64,000 nucleotides of DNA from Salinibaculum rarum (GCF_030505615.1 NZ_CP129992.1:2232001-2296000); one strand, 5' to 3'. Positions 37,566 through 47,039 are shown, counted from the first letter of the stretch. The notes: generated by a model not told the origin, from the sequence alone. Program-made: numbers and translations.

Positions 37566-37682
37566 ATGACTAAAACTGGGGCTTGTTACGACAACAACGA
37601 TGCAGTGGACGGGTTCTCTGACCACGTACAGTCGTACGACAACCAGATTTACGGCCCAGAAAGAGAAGTGACTGAATCGTAA
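37566..37682 (+). CDS. Small ORF, 38 residues
   Basis: ATG at 37566 opens 38 codons ending in TAA, 8 nt before the LOV kinase ATG. The peptide begins MTKTGACYDNNDAVDGF and is acidic and Tyr-rich, with no family I recognise. The TATA at 37535-37547 is placed exactly for a leaderless start here, so this ORF should be the first thing translated on the kinase mRNA. It may be a real small protein or a leader controlling the kinase. Confidence 0.55.
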   Translation: MTKTGACYDNNDAVDGFSDHVQSYDNQIYGPEREVTES

Positions 37683-37690
37683 CTCTGCTC

Positions 37691-40567
37691 ATGGATTCCT
37701 CAAAACCATCCGGAACCGACTCCGTGGGTTCGCTTCAAATTCGTTCCGACGCTCTGGAACGGGTTTCTGACGCCGTCCTGTCTTTCGATGAACACAACCG
37801 CTACACATACGTCAACGAACGGGCTGCGGAAATCCTCGATGTCGACGCCGACTCACTCCTCGGAGAGCACATCTGGGATGGGTTTGCAACTTCGCAGGGA
37901 AGCCAGCTCCAGGATGCCATCGAGCGAGCGACTCGACTCGACCGCGACATCGATATCGAATGGCACGATTCGGGGCTAGACTGTTGGTTCGAAGGTCAAA
38001 TCTATTCCGACGAAACAGGACTTTCGCTTTTCTTTGATGAAGCCACAGAGCAAGGAACGCGCCACCAAGACCTGGACCGAGCGGAAACGCTGTTCCAGAA
38101 CGCACAGGACGGGTTGTTCGTTATCGACGTCGAAAAGCAGGGCGAGCGATTCCGCGTCAATCGCGTCAATCAGGCCTACGAGGCGCTCACTGACACGTCA
38201 GTCGACGAGCTACAGGGGAAAACGATTCGTGACCTTGCTGATGAGCACGACAGCGCGGCTGTTCGCGAGAAATACGAGGAGTGCATGCGTCGGCGCGAAG
38301 AGCTACGGTACGAAGAACAACTGTCGATTTTTGGTGACACGTCACGGTGGGAAACGAGCATCTCACCAGTCATCATCGACGACGAAGTCGTGCAACTCGT
38401 TGGCTCCACGCGGAATATTACCGACCGAGTAGAGCGCGAGAGCCAACTGCGCAAGTACGAACAGATAGTGCAACAGACCGGTCACGCCGTGTTCTCGACG
38501 GACGCCGATGGCGAGATTCAGTACGTGAATCCGGCATTCGAGAAAATGACTGGCTATACGAGCGGTGAGGCGCTCGGGGAGACACCGTCGCTACTCAGTT
38601 CCGGTGAGCACGACGATGCGTTCATTGCCGACCTCTGGGAGACCGTTCTCGCAGGGAACGTCTGGCACGGCGAAATCGTAAACGAACGCAAAGACGGGAC
38701 ACAGTTCACCACTCGCCACACGATTGCACCAGTGACCGACGAATCAGGTGCAGTGACGAATTTCGTGGCAATTTACGATGATATCACTGAGCGGAAGGAA
38801 CGCGAAGAAGAACTCCGTGAAAAGACGCGGGCACTCGACAAGGCCCCCGTCGGAATCTCGATTGTCGACCCATCGCAGGACGATGAGCCACTGACCTACG
38901 TCAACGATGCGTACAGCGAGATAACTGGGTACGACGAAGACGAGGCCGTCGGGCAGAACTGCCGATTTCTCCAGGGCGAAAGAACCGACCCCGAACAGGT
39001 CGGACAAATCCGTGCGGCGGTCGACGACGCTACCTCGGCCGAGGTGACCTTGCGAAATTATCGGAAGGATGGGACCGAGTTCTGGAACCAGTTATTGGTC
39101 GCTCCTGTGAGAGACGACGACGGGACACTGGAGAGTTTCGTCGGGTTCCAGAAGGACGTCACCAAACGACGGGAGCGCGAAGCGGAAATTCAAACCCACC
39201 TCGTCCAGGCCCAGGAAGTCGGTCACGTCGGCAGTTGGTACCTGGAGATAGAGGAGGGCACGCTCTCATGGTCGGACGAATGCTACCGGATATTCGGGCT
39301 GGACCCGGACCAACCGATGACCTATGACCGGTTTCTGGAGTTCGTTCATCCCGACGACCGCGAAAATCTCGAGAACGCCTGGCACGCCGCACTGGACGGC
39401 GAGCCTTACAACGAGAAACACCGAATCGTGGTGGACGGAGAAATCAGGTGGTTACACGAAACGGCCGAAATCGAATTCGACGACGACGGCCACCCAGTGA
39501 ACGGTATCGGCGTCGTTCGAGACATCACTGACCAGATAGAGCGTGAACGGAAAATTAACGAGCAGAAGAGACGCTACGAGTCGTTGTTCAACAGCATCCA
39601 GGACCCCATTGTCGTAACAGACGAGACCGGCCGGATTACCAATGGAAATCCAGGGTTGACTGAACTCTTCGGGTACGAACTGGACGACCTCGAGGGGCAG
39701 TCGTTGCGGACACTGGTCGCAACCGAGGAAGACAGCCTGGAGCTACGAGACCAATCCGAAGAAACGAAAAGCGAACTCCGGAACACGGTCAGGGCCGGGT
39801 ATCAGAAAAAATGCGGGCAGGAGTTCACAGGCGAGACGACTATCTCCCAGGTTCAAAACTCCGGAGGCGATGCTGTCGGCTTCATCTATCAAATAAGGGA
39901 TGTTTCAGACCGAGAGCGGAACACCCAGCAGTTGAAAGTCATCGACCGAGTGCTTCGGCACAACATCAGGAACAACATGAATGCGCTCATGGGTCACGCC
40001 GAAATCGTCCAGTCCAAGGGTTCAGGCAATGTCCAGCCCCACGTCTCGAAGATTCTCGAGGTGAGCCAGGACTTTGTCAGGATGGCCGAAAAGCAGCGGA
40101 AAATCACGACAGTGCTAACGGACCCTCCAGCCGGCGGTGTGCGTGACATCGTTCCGACAGTAGAATCGGTCATCACGGAGATTGAACGGCAGCATCCAGC
40201 GGCCGACATTAGTGTGAGTCTTCCCGAGACGTGTCAGGTACTCGCAACGCCTGACCTCGACAAAGCGTTCCGCGAACTGCTCAAGAATGCAGTCGTCCAC
40301 TCGGACAGCGAGTATCCGAGCGTGACTGTCGATGTCTGGACCGAAGATGGCACCGCCACGGTCAGTATCTCCGATGATGGACCCGGAATTCCAGAGTCAG
40401 AATGGAAAATCATCACCCAGGACGCGGAGATAGACCAGCTGTACCACGGGAATGGGCTCGGTCTCTGGCTCGTCAGAGAGATTATCCGACAATCCAACGG
40501 GTGGTTAACGTTCGAACAGAACAGTTCGACGGGTAGTACCGTAACCGTTCATCTCCCGACCGAGTAA
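37691..40567 (+). CDS. LOV/multi-PAS sensor histidine kinase
   Basis: 958 residues, cytoplasmic. About six PAS-type domains: roughly 20-125, 130-250, 255-375, a LOV domain about 378-500, then about 505-620 and 630-740. The LOV domain has GQNCRFLQGE with Cys424, the flavin-adduct cysteine, then NYRKDGTEFWNQ and GFQKDVT, which supply the Asn and Gln contacting FMN. The kinase core has His757 (RVLRHNIRNNMNALMGHAE) and ATPase motifs NAVVHSD, DDGPGIPE and GNGLGLWLV. By family knowledge it should sense blue light. It diverges from the five-gene phosphorelay operon. Confidence 0.92.
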   Translation: MDSSKPSGTDSVGSLQIRSDALERVSDAVLSFDEHNRYTYVNERAAEILDVDADSLLGEHIWDGFATSQGSQLQDAIERATRLDRDIDIEWHDSGLDCWFEGQIYSDETGLSLFFDEATEQGTRHQDLDRAETLFQNAQDGLFVIDVEKQGERFRVNRVNQAYEALTDTSVDELQGKTIRDLADEHDSAAVREKYEECMRRREELRYEEQLSIFGDTSRWETSISPVIIDDEVVQLVGSTRNITDRVERESQLRKYEQIVQQTGHAVFSTDADGEIQYVNPAFEKMTGYTSGEALGETPSLLSSGEHDDAFIADLWETVLAGNVWHGEIVNERKDGTQFTTRHTIAPVTDESGAVTNFVAIYDDITERKEREEELREKTRALDKAPVGISIVDPSQDDEPLTYVNDAYSEITGYDEDEAVGQNCRFLQGERTDPEQVGQIRAAVDDATSAEVTLRNYRKDGTEFWNQLLVAPVRDDDGTLESFVGFQKDVTKRREREAEIQTHLVQAQEVGHVGSWYLEIEEGTLSWSDECYRIFGLDPDQPMTYDRFLEFVHPDDRENLENAWHAALDGEPYNEKHRIVVDGEIRWLHETAEIEFDDDGHPVNGIGVVRDITDQIERERKINEQKRRYESLFNSIQDPIVVTDETGRITNGNPGLTELFGYELDDLEGQSLRTLVATEEDSLELRDQSEETKSELRNTVRAGYQKKCGQEFTGETTISQVQNSGGDAVGFIYQIRDVSDRERNTQQLKVIDRVLRHNIRNNMNALMGHAEIVQSKGSGNVQPHVSKILEVSQDFVRMAEKQRKITTVLTDPPAGGVRDIVPTVESVITEIERQHPAADISVSLPETCQVLATPDLDKAFRELLKNAVVHSDSEYPSVTVDVWTEDGTATVSISDDGPGIPESEWKIITQDAEIDQLYHGNGLGLWLVREIIRQSNGWLTFEQNSSTGSTVTVHLPTE

Positions 40568-40785
40568 CCATCTCGGCAGACGATTCTGACTGACCGACGT
40601 TTTCACACTGGAACTCTCCGTGTGTCTCGGGGCTGGTTTGCGAACTTGTCCTACAGTTGAAACTCGAACTCGACTCAATCGGATGTCCTTCTCTGACCGA
40701 CGACGCACTTACCAGCAGGTAACTCCCTGGCTCACCTATCAGTTCGCTTTCGCTTAAGGGATGTGGTCGCCCATCGTAGTACGTA

Positions 40786-41397
40786 ATGACACAACTGACG
40801 AAGACGCTACTCGTGGCCGGCATCATCCTCGTTGCAGGGGTTTCTGTCGGGACGAGTGCATTTACGAGTGCGACGGTCGAAAGGCAGGCAGACGCGAACG
40901 TGGTCGCTGACGAGAACGGCCTGCTCGGACTCACCGACGGTAACTCGGGGAACCTGGTCTACCAGAATGCGGCAGACCAGCTCGCGATCAACTTCACGCA
41001 AGGCACTGCCACCGGTGCGAACACTGACGCGCTGTTCGAACTCGGGAACCCGGCGGCCCCTGGGACCTCCAAAGCATTCCAGGTCACGAACAACGACGCC
41101 GAGTCCCACCAGATAACTGCCGCGTACACGCTCGACGCTGACGATGGCAACACTGTGGCGAACCTCGAGTTCCAGGTGTACGACAACACCGGAGCGCTCG
41201 TCGGTACGGTCACCGAAGAGGGACAGACCGTCTCGATGGACGCTGCCGCCGCTGAAACCTACGACGTCGTCGTTGTCGTGGATACGGGCCACGGGACCGG
41301 GACTGATACGCTGACCTCGGCCAAAGACCTCTCCGGGACGCTCGCGCTGACCATCGACGACGTCGACGAGGGTGGAACGGTCTCCGACGGGTCGTAA
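40786..41397 (+). CDS. Secreted DUF1102-like envelope protein
   Basis: 203 residues. A signal peptide or N-terminal anchor (LLVAGIILVAGVSVGTSAF, residues 8-26) leads to the motif AFTSATVERQADANVVADEN, then a predicted beta-rich domain with few Lys and many Thr, Asp and Gly. The motif just after the hydrophobic stretch resembles that of TasA/camelysin proteins cut by SipW-type peptidases. A SipW-like gene follows 71 nt downstream. The protein at 42524 carries the same motif. Function inferred: subunit of an extracellular fibre or surface layer. Confidence 0.75.
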   Translation: MTQLTKTLLVAGIILVAGVSVGTSAFTSATVERQADANVVADENGLLGLTDGNSGNLVYQNAADQLAINFTQGTATGANTDALFELGNPAAPGTSKAFQVTNNDAESHQITAAYTLDADDGNTVANLEFQVYDNTGALVGTVTEEGQTVSMDAAAAETYDVVVVVDTGHGTGTDTLTSAKDLSGTLALTIDDVDEGGTVSDGS

Positions 41398-41468
41398 TCC
41401 TCTCGCTAACGACGGATAGACCGATTCTCGGTTCTCCCCTTTCGAACAACACCAAATTTCAGTAACAC

Positions 41469-42527
41469 ATGATACAGAAAGCCGGCATCGTCGTCTTCTT
41501 GCTCCTCGTGGTCGCGATAGCCGCGCCGGCCGCCTCACCCGCCGGCATTTCGTACGTCTCATCTGACAGCATGTCGCCGACGCTCGACACCAACGACGGA
41601 TACGTCCAGGTCCCGTCCGGAATCGTCGAACGCGGTGACATCATCACATTCTATTCCGAGGAGCGAGAGTCCTACGTGACCCATCGGGCGATGCAGGTCA
41701 CGCCGGACGGCATCGTAACCAAGGGCGATGGAAACCCCTCGACCGACCAGGCCGCCGGCTACCCGCTCGTTCAGCAGTCTGACGTGTCCGGGAAACTCCT
41801 GACTGTCGGTGACGGTCCTGTCGTCATCCCCCAACTTGGCACTGCACTCGGTGCGATTACGGATTACTGGTATCTCATCGTGGCGGCCCTCGGTGCGTAC
41901 CTCCTGACTGCTGGCCTCCGCTCTGACAGGCGACGGTCACGGGAGAATCTCCTGCGAAGCCGGCAAGTCGTCCTTCCGGTAACGGTACTCGTCATCGTCG
42001 CGGGCGTCGCGTTCGTCTCGCTGGGCGGCTTCCAGCAGACGCAAGTCTACACTGTCACTGACGAGCCAACAAACAGTTCGGCGACGCTGACAGTCGGCGA
42101 ACCGCGCACTGAAACGTTGACACTCGAGTTGACAGCATCGCCGCTTGCCCACGTCGTGACGGAGACTGACGGGATGGAAGTTGTCAACATCACGCCGACG
42201 GACGCGAGCGGCGGTGCGGTGACTTCGCCGTCGAATCGCCTGCCACAGGAACTGTTCGACACCTCCGAGCAGACGGTCGATATTCGGATTCCATCACAGC
42301 AGACGGCAGGCCCCCACCCGACCAGCATCCGTATCGTTACCTACCCAGCAGTCCTTCCGGGTGGAATCATCAACGCGCTCCACGGTGTCCACCCATTCGT
42401 TGCCGCAGTGACGACCGTCTTGCTGAGCATTGCTCCGCTGTATCTCCTGTACTGGTTGCTGACTGACCCGACGACGCCGCTTCGAGGAACGCGGCGTCGA
42501 CTGATGCGGAAACTGGGTGACCGATGA
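41469..42527 (+). CDS. SipW/ER-type signal peptidase I
   Basis: 352 residues. The N-terminal third is a type I signal peptidase: catalytic Ser34 in SDSMSPTL, and His72 in YVTHRAM replacing the bacterial Lys, as in archaeal, ER and SipW enzymes; TKGDGNPSTDQA holds the conserved Asp region. Hydrophobic segments lie at 5-22, about 130-150 and about 165-185. A large extra beta domain (about 195-300) and a C-terminal helix (about 310-330) are beyond the usual enzyme. Position between two proteins with matching N-terminal motifs suggests it is their dedicated peptidase. Overlaps the next gene by 4 nt. Confidence 0.87.
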   Translation: MIQKAGIVVFLLLVVAIAAPAASPAGISYVSSDSMSPTLDTNDGYVQVPSGIVERGDIITFYSEERESYVTHRAMQVTPDGIVTKGDGNPSTDQAAGYPLVQQSDVSGKLLTVGDGPVVIPQLGTALGAITDYWYLIVAALGAYLLTAGLRSDRRRSRENLLRSRQVVLPVTVLVIVAGVAFVSLGGFQQTQVYTVTDEPTNSSATLTVGEPRTETLTLELTASPLAHVVTETDGMEVVNITPTDASGGAVTSPSNRLPQELFDTSEQTVDIRIPSQQTAGPHPTSIRIVTYPAVLPGGIINALHGVHPFVAAVTTVLLSIAPLYLLYWLLTDPTTPLRGTRRRLMRKLGDR

Positions 42528-43486
42528 TGGGGCCGCCTCGTCGCTCCCGGTCACGCTCCCGCAGTCGACGCAGCCTCTGGCTGAGCGTCGTGGGTGCGGT
42601 TGTACTCGTCGCTATCGTCGGTCCGTTCGCTGGTGGCCCCTCGGACGCGTTCACCAGCGGGACGCTTGACCGTTCCTCGTCGGTCGGCGTCGCCGACGAT
42701 GCCAACGCGCTCGTGGGACTCGACGTCTCGTCGTCGGTGGCTGCCGGCAGTTCCTCCCGACTCGTCACCGTGACCAACCAGTTCGAGAACACGGTGACTG
42801 CGACGGTCTCACTCCAGGGATCGCCGGGGTCGCTGTCGAACGCCCAGGCCACGCTCGCACCCGGCGAGTCCCTGACGACGAGCGTCTCTGTCGACTGTGA
42901 CTCTCCGCCCGACACCGTCTCGTTTACCGTCTCTGCAACCGATCGTTCGCGGGTCACCGCGACAGCAACCCGGGAGACGGCTGTCGACACCTCGGACTGT
43001 CTGGCCACCACGGGACCATTCGTGTTCCGCTCCGGGTCGGCGACGACCGGTAGCTTCTCCGGGCCGGGCGGCACCTCGACTGGAAGTCTCGAATTCTCAA
43101 TGCAGAACACGGCGTCGACAGCCAACACGATTGTCGGCTTCGAGCTTGAGAAGGCGGGCACTGCGACAGCCCTCTCGTTTGACGGGCCACCGCCAGTGAA
43201 CGTCGAAGCCGGCAAAGACGAGGTGTACATCGACGCGAACGGAGGGCCAACGGACAGTGAAGGCGCGGCTGAAGCGAGCAAGAACGACCCCGGCTACGAC
43301 ATCGGAACTGGGACAACGTACACTCTCGACCAGTCGGTGACGGTCGACGCTGGCGAGACCGCATCCGTAGCGTTCTACCAGTTCGTTTCGAACGGACAGC
43401 CAGATGGGTTCACCACGGGTGACGAAGTGGTGGTTACCTTCTCCCTTCAGGATGGCTCAGAATCGACGGTGTTGGTCACTGTCTGA
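42524..43486 (+). CDS. Second secreted beta-rich envelope protein
   Basis: 320 residues. A basic start (Arg/Ser repeats) and hydrophobic segment (LWLSVVGAVVLVAIVG, residues 18-33) are followed by DAFTSGTLDRSSSVGVADD, the same motif as in the protein at 40786. The body is Ser/Thr-rich with many predicted beta strands and a pair of cysteines (VDCDS and TSDCLA). It resembles secreted haloarchaeal proteins of unknown role. It begins 4 nt inside the signal peptidase gene, so the two are co-translated. Role as a fibre or matrix subunit is inferred. Confidence 0.75.
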   Translation: MMGPPRRSRSRSRSRRSLWLSVVGAVVLVAIVGPFAGGPSDAFTSGTLDRSSSVGVADDANALVGLDVSSSVAAGSSSRLVTVTNQFENTVTATVSLQGSPGSLSNAQATLAPGESLTTSVSVDCDSPPDTVSFTVSATDRSRVTATATRETAVDTSDCLATTGPFVFRSGSATTGSFSGPGGTSTGSLEFSMQNTASTANTIVGFELEKAGTATALSFDGPPPVNVEAGKDEVYIDANGGPTDSEGAAEASKNDPGYDIGTGTTYTLDQSVTVDAGETASVAFYQFVSNGQPDGFTTGDEVVVTFSLQDGSESTVLVTV

Positions 43487-43609
43487 CCGGCTATCCCGGC
43501 TTTCCTCGCAGTAAGTCTCCCACCAACAGGAGCGTTAGCTCCTGCTTTTCTACCCATCTGGCATTTGTACTGGTATGAGCGAGGACACCACCAAGGGGGC
43601 CGACGTCGG

Positions 43610-44767
43610 ATGAGCTGGGACCTGCCACTCCGAGCGCGCTATCTCTGTGGCCGGTACGAGCGCGTACTCGTCGCGGCATTTATGGTAGTCAGTGCTATCG
43701 CATTCGCTGGTGGGGCCGCTGCGGCAGTCGCGCCGACCGAGACCCAGCAGGTCACAGCACAGACCGAGGCACAGAGTATCAACACTACACTCACGACGCA
43801 TGCGACGGTGACCGGCGATACGACGCTTTACGAGTCTGACGAGCGCCTCACTGATATGCCGGTGTATTTGCTCTCTGCGACGCCAAACGTGACCTTCCTG
43901 GCCACGACGACGGTTCCGTCCGTAGAGACGACGGTTAGCCAACAGCTCGTCCTCGAACTGACTGCAACCAGGAACGGGGAGATGTTCTGGCAGAACCAGA
44001 CGACATTAGCCTCGGAAACAAAGCGTGTTACTGACGGACAGGCACGAACGACTGCCACGCTGGATATCCAGGAACTCACTCGCGAACGACTGGCAGCAAC
44101 GACGGACGCCACCGACGGCGTCGGAACCATCCAAGCACGGGTGTTCGTCGATACCACCTACGATACCGGGAGCCACACCGGCTACACGAACGCGAGTACG
44201 GCACTGTCCATCACGGACCGGGCGTACGAACTCGACACGCCCCAGACATCCCAGCAGAGTCACGCGACGGCAGTGACGAAGACAGTGCCAGTTTCCGAAT
44301 CGACAATCGGTCTTGCGGGCCTCGAAATTCCCAGCCGAGCAGTCGGCTGGACCGTTGTCGGGCTCGTTGCTCTCGTGGTTGCTCTCGTGGTCTGGTTGAC
44401 CGCCAGTCGCATCGAGGACTTCGAGGCATTCGAGAAACAGTACGAGAAAGTCAGGTACGCGGAGTGGATCTCCCAGGGGAAAATCCCTGACTCTGGGTCC
44501 TATGTCCGTGTGCCGGTCGAATCGTTGCTCGACCTCGTCGACATCGCCATCGACTCGAAAAAGCGCGTCATTCACGACCAGTCCCGAGAGGTCTACGCCG
44601 TCGTCGATGGGAACATCCTGTTCGAGTTCCGCAACGACGCCAGCAATTCCGGGTGGATGAACGAGTTCGGTCTCGCACCGATGGACGAGATGGCACCACC
44701 ACAGGAGTTCACGGAAGCCAAGTCGACGATACCGGACGGCGGTGAACAGGAGCCTTTCGACTGGTAA
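43610..44767 (+). CDS. DUF5305 membrane-anchored protein
   Basis: 385 residues. It has an N-terminal helix (RVLVAAFMVVSAIAFAGGAA, about 20-39), a large extracellular domain (about 45-240) with several Asn-x-Thr sites, and a second helix (VGWTVVGLVALVVALVVWL, about 243-261). A cytoplasmic tail of about 120 residues follows (EAFEKQYEKVRYAEWISQG). The pattern fits DUF5305, found with signal peptidases in haloarchaea. A 12-codon ORF at 43575-43613 ends across this ATG (gATGA), a possible coupling leader. It closes the cluster beginning at 40786. Confidence 0.78.
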   Translation: MSWDLPLRARYLCGRYERVLVAAFMVVSAIAFAGGAAAAVAPTETQQVTAQTEAQSINTTLTTHATVTGDTTLYESDERLTDMPVYLLSATPNVTFLATTTVPSVETTVSQQLVLELTATRNGEMFWQNQTTLASETKRVTDGQARTTATLDIQELTRERLAATTDATDGVGTIQARVFVDTTYDTGSHTGYTNASTALSITDRAYELDTPQTSQQSHATAVTKTVPVSESTIGLAGLEIPSRAVGWTVVGLVALVVALVVWLTASRIEDFEAFEKQYEKVRYAEWISQGKIPDSGSYVRVPVESLLDLVDIAIDSKKRVIHDQSREVYAVVDGNILFEFRNDASNSGWMNEFGLAPMDEMAPPQEFTEAKSTIPDGGEQEPFDW

Positions 44768-44897
44768 CCACCGTTTGACACTCCACCGGCGATCCAGAGG
44801 TCCCACATTAGGAATTGGGCATTGACTGGCGACCCGTCAGCCGGTCACTCCCAGTCGATGACAGGGCATTTATGTCGAGGCGGGTCGGGCAATTGGT

Positions 44898-46268
44898 ATG
44901 GAACGCGTCGACGTCGCTATCGTCGGTGGCGGGCCTGCTGGCACCTCGGCTGCGTGGAAAGCCGCCGAACACGGTGCCAGCGCGCTCGTCATCGAGAAAG
45001 GGGTGCCACGAGCCGACCGGGACCATCTCGGTCCGGACTCGACAGATGCCGCTGGCATGCTCGATTACTGGGTCGACCTGATGGACTTCGACCCCGAAGA
45101 CATCCCTGAAGAGATTATTCTGCGCCGCCTCGACGGTGCCGACTTCATCGGCCCGTCAGAAACGCTCACTATCGAAGATACAAGCATCGATGCGTCGTAC
45201 CCGGACTTTGGCTTTGCTTTCCACCGGGCTCGCTTCGACGACTGGCTCCGCGAGGAGGCCGAAGCCGCCGGCGCGACCTATCGAGTCGGTGACTCAATTA
45301 CCGCCGTCGAGACGGACCGCTCCGGTGATGGAACCCGTGCCCAGACCCACCAGCTCACGCTCTCGAACGGTGACACAGTCGAATCCGAATATCTCGTCCT
45401 CGCAGACGGGCCACAGCGGACCGTCACGACGGATGTTCTCGACCAGTTTTTGCCGGGCAGTCGGTCGATAACTGACCACCTCAACCCCCGGACGGCAAAC
45501 CATATCGCCTACCAGGAACATCGCAGAGTCCCCGACGATATCTACGAGCCACACCGGCTCAAGTTCTGGTGGGGGTACATGCCTGGCCATACCGCTTATC
45601 CGTGGGTGTTCCCCAACGATGGCGACGTCGCCCGCATCGGGCTGACGATGCCAATCGGGCTCGACATCGACGATTTCGACCGCTCGGAGTGGGCGCTCCT
45701 TCGAGAAGATGACGACGGAATCCCCCGCGGTGGCGAGTACATTGAGCGGCTTCTCGAATTGGTCTATCCCGAGTACGACATCGAAGATTTCCCGCTCGTT
45801 GAGGACCGCGGCAAACAGGGAGGGACCGAAACGTACCCAATCTCTTCGACGCAACCGATAGAATCGCCGACTGCGGCGGGCATCGCTGTCGTCGGCGGCG
45901 CAATGGGCGGCACCTCTGCGTTTCACGAAGGCGGCGACCACGTCGCTGTCCGAACTGGCAAACTCGCAGGCGAACTCGCAGCGAAAGACTGCCTAGAGCG
46001 GTACAACAGCGCCTGGAAAGACGCCCTGGGGGACGAATTCACACGCAACGTGACGATGGCGGACGTCGTCCACGACTATGGGCCGGACGACTGGGACTGG
46101 GCGTTCGGGACCGCCGAGCGGCTGCTCAATCGCGGTGAGTACTCGTGGTGGAGCATTCTTCGGTCGGGACTCAGTGGCTATCGGATGGTCAGGCTGTACA
46201 ACTCGACCAAAGACACCTTCCGCGACGGTGGCTACGTCCAGTTGGCCGAAAGCGAGTACGAAACCTAA
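44898..46268 (+). CDS. Geranylgeranyl reductase family FAD oxidoreductase
   Basis: 456 residues. The N-terminal FAD-binding motif VAIVGGGPAGTSAAWKAAEH and the FHRARFDDWL segment match geranylgeranyl reductases, which saturate isoprenoid chains of archaeal lipids. The C-terminal part includes GIAVVGGAMGGTSAFHEGGD, the second FAD contact. Haloarchaea have several paralogues, so the exact substrate (archaeol precursor, menaquinone tail or other) is open. It has its own promoter (CATTTATG about 23-30 nt upstream). Confidence 0.88.
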   Translation: MERVDVAIVGGGPAGTSAAWKAAEHGASALVIEKGVPRADRDHLGPDSTDAAGMLDYWVDLMDFDPEDIPEEIILRRLDGADFIGPSETLTIEDTSIDASYPDFGFAFHRARFDDWLREEAEAAGATYRVGDSITAVETDRSGDGTRAQTHQLTLSNGDTVESEYLVLADGPQRTVTTDVLDQFLPGSRSITDHLNPRTANHIAYQEHRRVPDDIYEPHRLKFWWGYMPGHTAYPWVFPNDGDVARIGLTMPIGLDIDDFDRSEWALLREDDDGIPRGGEYIERLLELVYPEYDIEDFPLVEDRGKQGGTETYPISSTQPIESPTAAGIAVVGGAMGGTSAFHEGGDHVAVRTGKLAGELAAKDCLERYNSAWKDALGDEFTRNVTMADVVHDYGPDDWDWAFGTAERLLNRGEYSWWSILRSGLSGYRMVRLYNSTKDTFRDGGYVQLAESEYET

Positions 46269-46274
46269 GTTCGA

Positions 46275-47039
46275 TTATTCCTCTTCTGACTGGCGCTCTG
46301 TGCTGTCTTTCCCTCCCTCTTCCGTATCGTCTCCAGTATCAATCGAGGCCTCGCCGCTTGACCCATCTGGGAGATACGAAAACGGGGTGCCCTCGGACAC
46401 GCGGTCGTCGAGTGCGGTCAGGACCGCAAGCGACCGGCGAAGGTCGTCGAGGGAGTCATCGACTGTCACCTCGTCCCAGCCACCGAACGTGTAGAACAGT
46501 TCATCCCGCCGCTGGCGAAGCGCCTTCATTTCTGCTACAAGGTCGTCGGGCACGTCAGTACAGCGCTTGAGCAGTTGCTCCCGGTCGGATTGGGGCAGCG
46601 CCCACAACCACTTCTGCGTTCCAGTCCGCTGGCGGTGGTCCTCGACGACGAGTTCATCCTGTACCAACCGGAGCGTGTAACTCTCGACGAGCACCTGCGT
46701 GAGACTGAAAAACCAGACGCGGTAGGTCCGCAAGGTCGCCGCTGTTAGCTGTTCCGGCCCGAACGAAGTCGCTTCGAGGTCGAAGGCATCGAGATACTGC
46801 TTCCACGCACCGCCCGTAGCAGTCATTGATTCAGTCTCCGAGAGTGCCGCGAGCGCGCTGTAGAGCTGTTTGACGGCACGCTTTGTGCTCTCTTCGGGCG
46901 ACATCGGCGCTGTGTCGCCTGTCGGAATCGGGACTGGCGAGAGTGGCCATCCCAGCCCCGGCATCGAATTCGACCCAGTCGACTCGAACTGGTCAAACAA
47001 CTGTCGAAACGGCTGGAACGGGTCCGAATTGTCGCTCAT
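46275..47039 (-). CDS. Uncharacterised helical protein
   Basis: 254 residues, acidic, probably soluble and mainly helical, with an acidic low-complexity tail (GDDTEEGGKDSTERQSEEE). I recognise no domain. Residues about 55-215 are rich in Leu and charged residues (KRAVKQLYSALAALSETESM, LVAEMKALRQRRDELFYTF), suggesting a helical bundle. A superficial likeness to PhaE-type polyester synthase subunits exists but no synthase gene is adjacent, so I do not assign it. It is convergent with the geranylgeranyl reductase and marks the edge of the accessory region. Confidence 0.65.
   Translation of the reverse strand: MSDNSDPFQPFRQLFDQFESTGSNSMPGLGWPLSPVPIPTGDTAPMSPEESTKRAVKQLYSALAALSETESMTATGGAWKQYLDAFDLEATSFGPEQLTAATLRTYRVWFFSLTQVLVESYTLRLVQDELVVEDHRQRTGTQKWLWALPQSDREQLLKRCTDVPDDLVAEMKALRQRRDELFYTFGGWDEVTVDDSLDDLRRSLAVLTALDDRVSEGTPFSYLPDGSSGEASIDTGDDTEEGGKDSTERQSEEE

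Noticed and set aside
43575-43613. 12-codon ORF before the DUF5305 gene as a separate small protein
   Set aside because: Too short and without a clear promoter; at most a coupling leader, mentioned under the DUF5305 gene.
46275-47039. PHA synthase subunit PhaE
   Set aside because: Only a loose resemblance in length and charge; no PhaC gene or conserved motif was found nearby.
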